NCBI RefSeq assembly: GCF_006715005.1
Contig: NZ_VFMJ01000001.1
Coordinates: forward strand, 3,224,001-3,288,000
Source of the DNA: Serratia marcescens
GTDB lineage: Bacteria; Pseudomonadota; Gammaproteobacteria; Enterobacterales; Enterobacteriaceae
Direction of reading: 5' to 3'
Length of the DNA stretch: 64,000 nucleotides
The notes beneath the pieces are model-generated. The model did no database searches and was not told the DNA's origin. It worked only from the letters and a program-made list of their open reading frames with translations. Positions within the stretch are counted from its first letter, which is position 1; every line of letters begins with the position of its first letter. The translations under genes and the position numbers were made by a program. Shown piece after piece: positions 47,973 through 56,658 of the stretch.

Positions 47973-48776
47973 TCACGCCGTCAAGCTTGCTTTTCGCGCA
48001 TTCAGCCATGAGTAAATTACAGTCTTGGTGACACTATCCACTGTCGTGGGAATAACCAACAGCTCGGCCAGGTCGCCGATATATCCGATTGAAATCGGGT
48101 TTCCCGCGCTCCCAACGACAAGCCGCCGACTATCGGTTGTGGCGAACGGAATGGCGCCAACAGACTTTTGCTGCAGCAATGTGCCGTCATGCTCCCATCT
48201 GTGCATTCCTGGGTTAATTTCGATTAACGCCGTGTGCCAGACGTTATCGCGGAATGATAGCGTGCTGTTGATTGGATAGTTTGCATCAGTGATCGGTGAC
48301 GTGGCGCCGTGGTTAATCCAAAGCGCGTTACCAACGTAACTATCTTCCCCAAAGCGGACGCGCAGACGGTTCGGGTCTGCTGCATTATTCCCGAACAGGT
48401 TACCGCCAGTATTGCCTGATGGCATGCGGTATAGCGCCGCGACCGTCATCACGCCATTGGCTGGCAACGCCTCATAGGCATTTTGCGAAATGACGGCACC
48501 GTTGTTTGTTGGCCCAGGGGCGCCAAAATTCAGGATTGGCTTACCATTCGACGCAGCTTTACGCGGCATATTTGACAACAGCGGCGCCCAATTCGGGTTC
48601 CCGCCCCGATCAAGAATAAGCTTAACGTTTGTTCCATCATCTGACAGCAGACCATTCGCAGTAGAGATCCACGCGGACGGCCTTTTGCGTAAAATAAACT
48701 CTTCCTCAGGTGACAGGTTCAAAACCGGCAGGCTTGGATTAACGATTTTCGTTCTTGATTTGATTGATACGATCAT
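47973..48776 (-). CDS. Phage protein with LamG/concanavalin-like fold, probable tail accessory
   Basis: 267 residues. The region about 80-260 has the alternating strand pattern of a LamG-like jelly roll (VMTVAALYRMPS; FRDNVWHTALIEINPGMHRWEHDGT; DLAELLVIP), which would bind carbohydrate. The short N-terminus has no tail-attachment domain. It is 11 nt after the esterase tail protein, so it may be a receptor-binding accessory of that fibre. No named homologue is recognised. Confidence 0.6.
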   Translation of the reverse strand: MIVSIKSRTKIVNPSLPVLNLSPEEEFILRKRPSAWISTANGLLSDDGTNVKLILDRGGNPNWAPLLSNMPRKAASNGKPILNFGAPGPTNNGAVISQNAYEALPANGVMTVAALYRMPSGNTGGNLFGNNAADPNRLRVRFGEDSYVGNALWINHGATSPITDANYPINSTLSFRDNVWHTALIEINPGMHRWEHDGTLLQQKSVGAIPFATTDSRRLVVGSAGNPISIGYIGDLAELLVIPTTVDSVTKTVIYSWLNARKASLTA

Positions 48777-48787
48777 TGAGTTACCCT

Positions 48788-50866
48788 TTAAAATGGAATT
48801 TCTTTGATAAACGCCGGCATCCAGTTGTGATTAGTTGCAGAGTCATAAAGGGATACATGGTTTGTGCTGTCTCTAATGCAGCCACGCGCGCCAACGACAG
48901 GGCCATCCTGAGTTGTATTCCCGTCGTTTCTTTTAATCCCATAGCCAATGCGAACCGCCGATGGATTAAGAGGAGCGACTGATAGAGCAATATCAATCAC
49001 GGAGTTACTTGCCAGGGTGACACTCGAAATAACGATAGGTGTCGAACTTCTGTCATCTAATACAAAACCCATGCCATTACCGAGGCCGGATACTGTAATT
49101 GTATCTCCAGTGGAGTCGATAACTAACGGCGGAGTCGGCACATCAAAAACCAAACTTAATAGCGTCGGCGTCCTCCAGATATAATTGACAAGCTTTATCG
49201 TCCTCCATCCAGTTCCGAAGAATTCCCACATCAAAGCGCGCGAAACCATTTGTCCCCGCCGGTTCTGTCCCAGGCTGTTGATATGAATTACATCAGCATA
49301 TGGGAATGGGTAAACAGGTCCTGCCAAACGAATATTACCAACCCCGTCAAGGTCATATTGAGCCTGTCGTACTGGCTGATCCCATAGCCCACGAGAGTTT
49401 GGTGTAAATGCGCTTTGGCAAACGATAATCCGCACGTTGCCGCTCTGTTTTGTAATGCGCTTTACTTCTGAGTTAAAGTCAGCATCTAACTGCTGAAGCT
49501 GGCGTTTGTATCGCTCAGTAGTCATCGCAGGTATATTCTCTGAATCTGTCTCGCCAGCCATAACATCAAGACACGCGACCACAGGCTTCCACCCATTTTT
49601 AATGCAGATGTTTTTGGCGTCAACAACCCCCTGAATCATGGCTTGCCATGCCGGCGTACCTTTTGTCAGATCTTGAAATGCTTTACCTCCCTCTGCCGCA
49701 ACGAATGACAACGTTCTGATGGAGTGACCAGTGATTGTCTGAACCATCTGGAACGTGTGAGACGCCAGGCTGCTGGCCGCCGTTTCTTTCAAACCTCCGG
49801 CGCTGATAGCTTCTTTCAAGGGTGTAAGCGATGTGATCTCAGTAACACCCCTATTTGGTCTGGTTCCTGCAAACATCAGGCAGTTATCTGGATAAAGTGG
49901 AATTACAGCCGTCAGGGTGTCAGAAGCATCACCGTTGTAACCCTGAGCAAGTGATTGACCCCACGTTACGAAGATAAAGCAGACGTTATCATCGATGTTT
50001 ACCGAAACTCTTGTACCAACCCCGCCCGCAATTGTGGCTACGGCCGATGCATAGACAATCGCTGATTCTTTATTTTCTGGCTCACCACCTGACACCCTTT
50101 TGAGTCCAGACTCAGATGCCAGGTAGTATCCGCCATCATATGTCCATGCCTCAATTATGCGCTTATCAGCATCAAGAATTACCTCACGGCAGATCGATCC
50201 ATCTGATAAAACCAAGTCCTGAGCTTTATAAGAAAATTTGGCTACCAGCGAGTTGTCAAACGCGGCATCTTGCCATTCGCCAAATTCATCTACACTACCC
50301 ACCCTGCCGGACTTGCTCATGAACGGCGCTACAACGCCGTCATCATACTCAACAACAGTAGCAATGTCCTGCATAGACAATGCACTATCTGGATAGTTTT
50401 GTATTGCTTCGAATAACTCATCCGATAGTTTTTCTTGAGAATTTACGCCCGGTGTTTCTGAAATTAAAAGTGGCAAGCCATTATTGTTAATGTAATATTT
50501 AAACCCTTTCCCGTCCCCAAGCCCAACACGGAAGCTCTTCCCAAGCGGAGTCCCGGCAATCCCAGCAATCGTCCCGTCGGGGTCTGACGGTGTGGTGTAG
50601 TAGGTATTGGCGTCTGCGACGTTCTGGGCGTTGTCTGCTGCCTGCTTAGCCTCATCCGTATACTGCTCAATGCTCTTTTGCGCACCAGTTATTTCATCTA
50701 TGCGATCGGCAACCTGCCGGCGCACTGTCGGGAATGGTTTTTGAAACCGATCGTAAGCCTCATCTTGTTCGCCGTTAAGGAAGTCATCATAAGCAAGGGC
50801 GTTATCGTTTAAGTCCTTCATGCTGTTAGAAGGACGTGGGTTTCCGGTGTTGTATCTTTGGGCCAT
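48788..50866 (-). CDS. Phage tail fibre/spike with SGNH carbohydrate-esterase domain
   Basis: 692 residues. The N-terminus (MAQRYNTGNPRPSNSMKDLN) and a helical segment with NGEQDEAYDRFQKPFP resemble the attachment region of many enterobacterial phage tail proteins. An SGNH/SASA-like hydrolase domain begins near residue 290: nucleophile Ser305 in TWGQSLAQG, and Asp525/His528 in DVIHINSLG. Such domains deacetylate surface polysaccharides. ATG 50866 has AGGAA ahead; the upstream in-frame ATG does not. It stands directly beside an acyltransferase gene of opposite orientation. Confidence 0.8.
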   Translation of the reverse strand: MAQRYNTGNPRPSNSMKDLNDNALAYDDFLNGEQDEAYDRFQKPFPTVRRQVADRIDEITGAQKSIEQYTDEAKQAADNAQNVADANTYYTTPSDPDGTIAGIAGTPLGKSFRVGLGDGKGFKYYINNNGLPLLISETPGVNSQEKLSDELFEAIQNYPDSALSMQDIATVVEYDDGVVAPFMSKSGRVGSVDEFGEWQDAAFDNSLVAKFSYKAQDLVLSDGSICREVILDADKRIIEAWTYDGGYYLASESGLKRVSGGEPENKESAIVYASAVATIAGGVGTRVSVNIDDNVCFIFVTWGQSLAQGYNGDASDTLTAVIPLYPDNCLMFAGTRPNRGVTEITSLTPLKEAISAGGLKETAASSLASHTFQMVQTITGHSIRTLSFVAAEGGKAFQDLTKGTPAWQAMIQGVVDAKNICIKNGWKPVVACLDVMAGETDSENIPAMTTERYKRQLQQLDADFNSEVKRITKQSGNVRIIVCQSAFTPNSRGLWDQPVRQAQYDLDGVGNIRLAGPVYPFPYADVIHINSLGQNRRGQMVSRALMWEFFGTGWRTIKLVNYIWRTPTLLSLVFDVPTPPLVIDSTGDTITVSGLGNGMGFVLDDRSSTPIVISSVTLASNSVIDIALSVAPLNPSAVRIGYGIKRNDGNTTQDGPVVGARGCIRDSTNHVSLYDSATNHNWMPAFIKEIPF

Positions 50867-50945
50867 AAAATTTCCTGATGGTAATTTTACCGTTAACATT
50901 TAGCGGGAGGATGCCCACTGAAAGGCTGTGCTTCTGTCGGTCAGT

Positions 50946-51014
50946 TCACGCTGTAACCCCGGGCATAACACCTGTGCCGACGGCGCCATCGACTGGCAAT
51001 CCTTCAGATGACAT
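50946..51014 (-). CDS. Possible 22-residue leader peptide or gene remnant
   Basis: On the minus strand ATG 51014, with GGAG 8 nt ahead, encodes 22 residues (MSSEGLPVDGAVGTGVMPGV, then TA). It lies between the acyltransferase start and the tail-fibre start. It may be a remnant of tail coding sequence cut by insertion of the acyltransferase. Little supports function. Confidence 0.25.
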   Translation of the reverse strand: MSSEGLPVDGAVGTGVMPGVTA

Positions 51015-51109
51015 GGATTACTCTCCAATATTGCAGTGGGTAGGTGATTGGTTTGTGTGTATATGTTAAAATACCTAATAAAATTAAATATATTGGTGAA
51101 AAACAAGAG

Positions 51110-52171
51110 ATGAAGAAACAACTTAACCCATGGTTAGATATATGCCGAGCAACTGCAATATTGCTTGTTCTACTCTCCCACGGTCGAATTTTCATCACAC
51201 CAATATTCCCTAACGCTAACATATTAAAATTCGGCGGATTTCTTGGGGTTGAGTTTTTTTTCGTGCTTTCCGGCTTTTTAATCGGGGGGATTATTTTAGA
51301 TAAAATAAAAACTTCTAAGTCGCCAGCATCATGGGTTCCTGAATTTTGGGGTAGAAGATGGATGCGTACATACCCAAGCTACTTACTTTTTATTATTATT
51401 AACATTTTAATAATATCTAGTGTTAGGCAGGAACCATTCCCTAATCTAGTAAAGTTTCTTACATTTACTCAAAGCTTATTATCTCCTCACCCATCATTTT
51501 TCGGTGAGGCATGGAGCCTTGCGGTAGAAGAGATTTTTTATTTTATAACTCCAATCGTACTATCAGTTTTTATTGCTATAACCAACAATAAAAGAATCAG
51601 TGTTTTATTAACCATCTCCTTACTAATCATAATTCCAGTCATGCTGCGTATTCATGCATCTCTATATACCGACATGACTTTCAACGAAATCAGGTCAACT
51701 GCACTCTGTAGAATAGACTCCATAATGATTGGTGTCATAGCAGTCATTGCTTATAATAAAATCGGTTCCACGCGTATAGTTAAGACTGGAGTTCTACTAA
51801 TACCTTTATGCATTTACATTGCGTCCAAACCCGACTCATTCATGGATGAAAGTAAAATTTTAAAAGTACTTTTATTCCCGGTTGCAAATGTAGGATTTGC
51901 TTGCTTAATTTGCGCCGGATATAGAATTAGCGCAAGTCCAATAATTAACTATCCATTCTCAAAAATCGCACGATGGTCATACGCAGCTTATTTGACAAAC
52001 CTTCCAGCATTAGTATCAATACGTTATTTTTTCCTACCCCCTACAACTTTTCTCGAATGTTTAATGCAATGGTTCCTTTTCATTTTCATTACTTTGTTAA
52101 GTGCCTGGTTGGTCTACTCATTTTTCGAAAAGTCAGTTTTATCCATGAGGGATAAACTAATTCCAAGTTGA
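51110..52171 (+). CDS. Acyltransferase family 3 (O-antigen acetyltransferase-like)
   Basis: 353 residues and about ten membrane helices. The family signatures are the early His (LLVLLSHGR, near residue 22), GGFLGVEFFFVLSGFLIGG near residue 43 and EAWSLAVEEIFYFITP near residue 130. Such enzymes O-acetylate LPS or other surface glycans. The gene is clearly AT-rich against the GC-rich prophage, reads opposite to the tail genes, and has its own AT-rich upstream region and terminator: a typical lysogenic-conversion cargo gene. ATG 51110; the longer upstream frame is not family-like. Confidence 0.88.
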   Translation: MKKQLNPWLDICRATAILLVLLSHGRIFITPIFPNANILKFGGFLGVEFFFVLSGFLIGGIILDKIKTSKSPASWVPEFWGRRWMRTYPSYLLFIIINILIISSVRQEPFPNLVKFLTFTQSLLSPHPSFFGEAWSLAVEEIFYFITPIVLSVFIAITNNKRISVLLTISLLIIIPVMLRIHASLYTDMTFNEIRSTALCRIDSIMIGVIAVIAYNKIGSTRIVKTGVLLIPLCIYIASKPDSFMDESKILKVLLFPVANVGFACLICAGYRISASPIINYPFSKIARWSYAAYLTNLPALVSIRYFFLPPTTFLECLMQWFLFIFITLLSAWLVYSFFEKSVLSMRDKLIPS

Positions 52172-52186
52172 GAGTTTATTTTCAAA

Positions 52187-52212
52187 GCAGGGGGTTCTGA
52201 GCCCCCGTTTCT
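52187..52212 (+). terminator. Terminator of the acyltransferase gene
   Basis: GGGGG/CCCCC stem with a TTCTGAG loop region followed by GTTTCTT, 16 nt past the stop. Confidence 0.7.
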
Positions 52213-52215
52213 TAA

Positions 52216-52713
52216 CTAAAAACCAACTGACAACCACATAAAGTTGTTCAAAACTGCAGCATCAACCCCAAGCCTACCGTAGGCATTAAAACCGATTTTA
52301 TTCACCTCACCAACCGTAGAAAACCTTCCATCACCTGCAGTGATTTTTACTGCAGAAACATAGAACACAGCACTATTATACTCCTTGGGGAAATTTATAT
52401 TAACAGATGTATTGTCAGTATATTCCGTACCCCATTGAATTATTAGTCCAGAGGGTAATTCTTGGTAACCTCTGGGCTGTAGTAACGAATTAAACCCATC
52501 GGCAATAATAGTTTGAATGGATTTATATACTTGATGATCATCTGTAGGATCTAGTTCTAAACCAGCACCCTCGACAACACCAACTAACTCGCGCTGGAAC
52601 GTGTTCAACATCTCCGCATTGATAATGGTCGGCGGGATGCCCTGCGCCACATTACCATTCGTATATTCGCCGTTTGCATCTGCTGTATCAGTTGTGCTTC
52701 CTACCTTTCTCAT
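52216..52713 (-). CDS. Phage tail fibre protein (short)
   Basis: 165 residues. The N-terminal segment TDTADANGEYTNGNVAQGIPPTIINAEMLN is common at the start of contractile-tail fibres; LPSGLIIQWG near residue 85 begins a C-terminal receptor domain typical of such fibres. It is short for a complete fibre, and no fibre-assembly chaperone is next to it. The rest of the fibre may have been displaced to the esterase protein by the inserted acyltransferase. Confidence 0.7.
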   Translation of the reverse strand: MRKVGSTTDTADANGEYTNGNVAQGIPPTIINAEMLNTFQRELVGVVEGAGLELDPTDDHQVYKSIQTIIADGFNSLLQPRGYQELPSGLIIQWGTEYTDNTSVNINFPKEYNSAVFYVSAVKITAGDGRFSTVGEVNKIGFNAYGRLGVDAAVLNNFMWLSVGF

Positions 52714-52743
52714 GATAACTCCTGAAATTTGATATAGATTTGT

Positions 52744-53418
52744 TTAGAGATAGCCCGATGCAGTGTCGAACATATCGGCAAATTCTGGGGTAACGTCGTA
52801 AACGCCCTCGTCGTTAAATCCAAAATTGATATAGCCAAATTTAACGATCGTATGCGAAGGTGCGAGCGCGTTCATTCGACACTCAAGCTGCTTATTCCCC
52901 CATGAACGCAGCGGATCTCCGCAGTAACTCATCCCGGCTCGGGCATAGGAAATGGTTGTTTCCTCTGCCTCCACCAGCCACACAAAAGGCCAGTCGTCGC
53001 CATTTAACCCATCGCCACACACAGACAGCCCGGCGCGCGCCTGGCGGTATTCCTTGATGGTGATGTTGTAACCGAGCGCTCTGGCGATACCGATAAAATA
53101 GGTGCGTGACTGGCCTCCGGTACTGATAAATTTTGATACCACGGCCGCCTGGCGTTTCGCTATCGTGTCAACCTCACCGATCGAACAGTCATCCGGCAAG
53201 CCGAGAGTTTTTTCCCACTCAGTCAGCATGATGGTTGCGGTTTCAGGGAAAGCGCCCACAAGCAACGCTATCGCATCGTTATCGCTACGCTGAAACCCTG
53301 TAGCCAGAGCCCGAATAACTGCCCCCTGAACCCCGCCAGGGTCGCGCGGCCACGCTAACCCGGTTGGGATCAACGCCTGTAGCGCGCGCGAATACTCCTT
53401 TACGGTAAACTGGCTCAT
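52744..53418 (-). CDS. Mu gp48-like baseplate protein (DUF2313)
   Basis: 224 residues. The N-terminal YSRALQALIPTGLAWPRDPG and the central LTEWEKTLGLPDDC are diagnostic of the DUF2313/YmfQ family, the Mu gp48 and P2 gpI counterpart that links baseplate wedge and fibre. Overlaps gp47 by 4 nt. Confidence 0.88.
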   Translation of the reverse strand: MSQFTVKEYSRALQALIPTGLAWPRDPGGVQGAVIRALATGFQRSDNDAIALLVGAFPETATIMLTEWEKTLGLPDDCSIGEVDTIAKRQAAVVSKFISTGGQSRTYFIGIARALGYNITIKEYRQARAGLSVCGDGLNGDDWPFVWLVEAEETTISYARAGMSYCGDPLRSWGNKQLECRMNALAPSHTIVKFGYINFGFNDEGVYDVTPEFADMFDTASGYL

Positions 53419-54563
53419 GTGTAGTTCACCTCGCCACGCACCGGCAGTTCCCCTACCCCCAGATCGATATTCGTTGTTGGGGAAATAAGGATAAAGCCTG
53501 CTGTGCCATCAATGTCTCCGATTGCCCTGTTCAGGTCAGAGAGGAAGATCTTGCCATTGCCGACCGGCGTTCCACCTTCGAAAAAGACATTGTCGATAGC
53601 CGCCGCAATGGCCGTGGTAATGTCGCTGCCAACATGTGAAATGCCGCTGATCTCAAAATCCACCGTCTTGGCCACTGGCGAACAAACGTAAACAAGCGCA
53701 GTGACTGGCGCGCGTGGGTAGATGTAATCAGCCACACGCCCCTGATCTCCGGTAGCCTTCTGTGCGCCCCAGTCATCCAACTGAGAAATACCGTCAGTCC
53801 CTACCGGGAAACCGTGATTGGTTTCGTCGTTGCCGTCGCACATGATGTACACCCCAACCGTACCGGCCCCCATCAGGCGCCGTTTGGGCCAGCAACGTGT
53901 AACGCCAGGCACCGCCAGCGCCCACTGCTCGTAATCGGTATCGCTGCCGCCCTGGGGCGGATTTTGATAGGCCAGCAGCATACGGGCGCGGAAACTTTCC
54001 TGGGTCTCGATATCTGCTCCGCCGGTTGCGGGCTCGAGCATTACGCCGCTGGCATCAATGCCAGGTAGTGAAACATCCAGTGTCAGGGTCGTCCCGGCAT
54101 CCGCATTACCTTCAATACCGCCCCCAGTAGGGTCGTCAATGATGTCGGGCAATATTGCGGTAAGCTTGCCAACACCTTTCCCGGTTGCCCCGATCGTTAC
54201 GCTCTCTTCAAGCCGGTAGAGATAACCATCACCACGGCGCAACACAGCGCCTTTGTTGACGGGAGTCCCCACAGTTCCGCTAAATTCATAAGACGGTGTG
54301 GATGCCGGATTGGCCGGGTTTTGGTAAACACTTTTAAGGCCAGCCCATCCCGATAGCCATTCATCAGTGGCATTAAAAGGGGTGGACTGCAGCGCGATAT
54401 AATCCAGGTACCCGTAATGTAAATGGGCCAGGCCGGCGTCGGCATCTGCCAAAACACGCATGTTGGAATAGCGCAACAGCGCACCGGTCTTTCTCAGTTC
54501 AGCCTGAAGCTGTGTGCGACTCTTCTCACGCAATTCGGTGAGTGTCGGTCGATTGAAAGGCAT
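53415..54563 (-). CDS. Baseplate J-like protein (Mu gp47)
   Basis: 382 residues. Starts MPFNRPTLTELREKSRTQLQ; AIDEWL-type (ATDEWLSGWAGLKSVY) and ARMLLAYQNPPQGGSDTDYEQWA segments identify the baseplate J family, the wedge protein of contractile tails. Lies between gp48 and gp46 as in Mu. Confidence 0.9.
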   Translation of the reverse strand: MPFNRPTLTELREKSRTQLQAELRKTGALLRYSNMRVLADADAGLAHLHYGYLDYIALQSTPFNATDEWLSGWAGLKSVYQNPANPASTPSYEFSGTVGTPVNKGAVLRRGDGYLYRLEESVTIGATGKGVGKLTAILPDIIDDPTGGGIEGNADAGTTLTLDVSLPGIDASGVMLEPATGGADIETQESFRARMLLAYQNPPQGGSDTDYEQWALAVPGVTRCWPKRRLMGAGTVGVYIMCDGNDETNHGFPVGTDGISQLDDWGAQKATGDQGRVADYIYPRAPVTALVYVCSPVAKTVDFEISGISHVGSDITTAIAAAIDNVFFEGGTPVGNGKIFLSDLNRAIGDIDGTAGFILISPTTNIDLGVGELPVRGEVNYT

Positions 54564-54566
54564 AGT

Positions 54567-55004
54567 TTATTGCTCCCAAACCCAAAAAAATCGCATGTCC
54601 GTGCGGTCACCGTTACCCGGACGCAGATAACGAATGACCATATTTAGCCGGCGTGGATAAACGATCTGGGTTGCTATTGTGAACGACGACACCACACCAT
54701 CAGAGATCAGCCACTGCAATGCCTCGCGGGCATAGTCTTCCGCTTTTTGAGCAACTGCCTGGGTCAATTTCTGACGGCGCAACAACCAAAGGCGGGAGCC
54801 GATGTTATGATCCTCCCCCATATCCCCCCACCAACCGCGTCGGTCGTCTCCGTCTATATCATCGTCATCACGGGCGACACGGTCGGTGAACAGACTGATA
54901 ATCATCGCGGTCTGCAGGTCATCGCCATTGATCAGATCGCCGTTTCCCTCACGCCACTCAGCTACTAGCCGTTCAATATCCCAGTAAGAGCTGATATCAC
55001 TCAT
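54567..55004 (-). CDS. Phage GP46-family baseplate protein
   Basis: 145 residues. DLQTAMIISLFTDRVA and DRRGWWGD near residue 55, with GSRLWLLRRQKLTQ, are the GP46 family hallmark. Baseplate component. Overlaps gp45 by 4 nt. Confidence 0.9.
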   Translation of the reverse strand: MSDISSYWDIERLVAEWREGNGDLINGDDLQTAMIISLFTDRVARDDDDIDGDDRRGWWGDMGEDHNIGSRLWLLRRQKLTQAVAQKAEDYAREALQWLISDGVVSSFTIATQIVYPRRLNMVIRYLRPGNGDRTDMRFFWVWEQ

Positions 55005-55591
55005 TCGACGATCTCCCCCGGTTTCTCGCTGGTCTTCTCATCGTTGCCGCTCTGGACATTTTTCACGTTATGGCTGTGATCGTTATAGGTATCGCGTAAT
55101 GCTTTTAGCGTGGCGCCATTGCTGTCGCAGTTGTCGATCACGTCGCCGGTCACTTCCAAACGCGGCGTTTCAAGTCTGATTTTTTCAGTGGCCGTGACGG
55201 TAACGGTGGTCGCATTGGTCACTGTTACCGGCTTCCCTTTCGCTTCTATCTCAATGCCGTTTTCTGTGAGTTTTACAAACATTCCCCACTGGTTATAAAT
55301 CAGCGTTTCGCCGCTTTTTAAACCCGATTGCCGGTATTGTTGATTGTTGCTGGCCACGATCACGGCGCTGGAACGATCACCCCCCAGATACGCCAGCACC
55401 ACATCCGTACCCACCGGGAGACCGGAAGAAAATCCAAACTCCGCCATTCGCGGGGTGTCACCCCTCACCTCCAGTGGCGTCTGATACTGTAGTTTTTGAA
55501 TTCCGCCGGCATCGCCGTACCCGGTGATCTTGCCCAGGCCGATCATCATGGCCACCCGGCGCCCAAGCTGCCTCAACATGCCGTCATTCAT
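55001..55591 (-). CDS. Baseplate assembly protein V-like spike (Mu gp45)
   Basis: 196 residues. The N-terminal OB-fold region ends in GFSSGLPVGTDVVLAYLGGDRSSAV; the C-terminal repetitive strands (IEIEAKGKPVTVTNATTVTV) and the HSHNVK-type motif (DHSHNVKNVQSG) form the trimeric membrane-piercing beta-helix. Overlaps gp44 by 4 nt. Confidence 0.9.
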   Translation of the reverse strand: MNDGMLRQLGRRVAMMIGLGKITGYGDAGGIQKLQYQTPLEVRGDTPRMAEFGFSSGLPVGTDVVLAYLGGDRSSAVIVASNNQQYRQSGLKSGETLIYNQWGMFVKLTENGIEIEAKGKPVTVTNATTVTVTATEKIRLETPRLEVTGDVIDNCDSNGATLKALRDTYNDHSHNVKNVQSGNDEKTSEKPGEIVE

Positions 55592-56658
55592 CGATTTAGC
55601 TCCTGCACCTGGCTATAGAATTGATAGGGTTGAACGGCAAATGCTTCTTTCGGCATCATGATGAGATTGGCCCGCGTGCCTCGCTCGTCACGGGTAAAGG
55701 TGACCTCCGCCAGAAGCCACTGCACGTTATTGAGCCCAAAAACAGGAATATTGATGGGGATCAGCGTATTCGGCTCCCACAGTTTCCCGGCCTTGTCTCG
55801 CCAGCTATCGATCTCCACCTGCAGGCGTCGTGAACGGCCATATCTCCGGTTCATCTCCCAGTCGATGCAGTTTTGCGCCTGTCCATGAGAGTTCATCGTG
55901 CTCTCAACGATGACAATCCGATTGCGGTAGCGCATTTTGGCGACTTCCGGATCCTGGGCGCGCGCCAGAGTAACGGCGGAATAGCCGCTATCCGGGGACA
56001 ACTCCATCGCCGGCGTCATCGACATTGATACCCCGACATAATCGGAAAAACGTTCGTCCATCGATGACATGAAAGATGCCGTCTCAATATTTTCCCCTTG
56101 CGCCACGCCGCTGGCCGCCTTGGCGATTCCGACGCGGGTAAGGAAAAGACTTCCATCGGGCTTGTCGTAATATAGCAGTGCGGCCCAACGGGTGATCCGG
56201 TCGATCACTTCTTGCGAAGACTCCCCCCAGTTCAGGGTAAATTGGGGAACCGTCGTCATATTATTCACGTCGCTACTGACGGTGATGCCGTATGGTGCCG
56301 CCAGCTTTTGCGCTATCTGCAGGGCATTAGCCTGGCTGATCACGTTGTTAGGCCATTCAGCTGAACAATCCACCAGGTCCTGGCATTTACTCCTTCCCGT
56401 AGCGCGAACTTCATGGCGCTCTTTGCCAATCACCGGATTCCAGCGATCGACATAGCCGGTCATGACCAGATCATCCCCTAGATGCACCGTGCAGCTGTCT
56501 CCGGGCAGCACCAGCTGCTTTTCTTCGTTACCGGGGTAGTAGTCCATCAACGACAAGTCGAAATCCGATGGCAAGCGCTCAATGCCTCGCGTAACGCGAA
56601 CAGAATCCCAGCCGGAAATTCGCTTACCGCCGGCCGTCAAAATCAGTTCATCTTTCAT
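55588..56658 (-). CDS. Baseplate hub protein, Mu gp44 (P)-like
   Basis: 356 residues. The first domain (KRISGWDSVRVTRGIERLPSDFDLSLMDYYPG) and GYVDRWNP-type features are those of the gp44/gpD hub family. It forms the trimer under the tail tube that holds the gp45 spike. Overlaps the gpN gene by 4 nt. Confidence 0.9.
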   Translation of the reverse strand: MKDELILTAGGKRISGWDSVRVTRGIERLPSDFDLSLMDYYPGNEEKQLVLPGDSCTVHLGDDLVMTGYVDRWNPVIGKERHEVRATGRSKCQDLVDCSAEWPNNVISQANALQIAQKLAAPYGITVSSDVNNMTTVPQFTLNWGESSQEVIDRITRWAALLYYDKPDGSLFLTRVGIAKAASGVAQGENIETASFMSSMDERFSDYVGVSMSMTPAMELSPDSGYSAVTLARAQDPEVAKMRYRNRIVIVESTMNSHGQAQNCIDWEMNRRYGRSRRLQVEIDSWRDKAGKLWEPNTLIPINIPVFGLNNVQWLLAEVTFTRDERGTRANLIMMPKEAFAVQPYQFYSQVQELNR

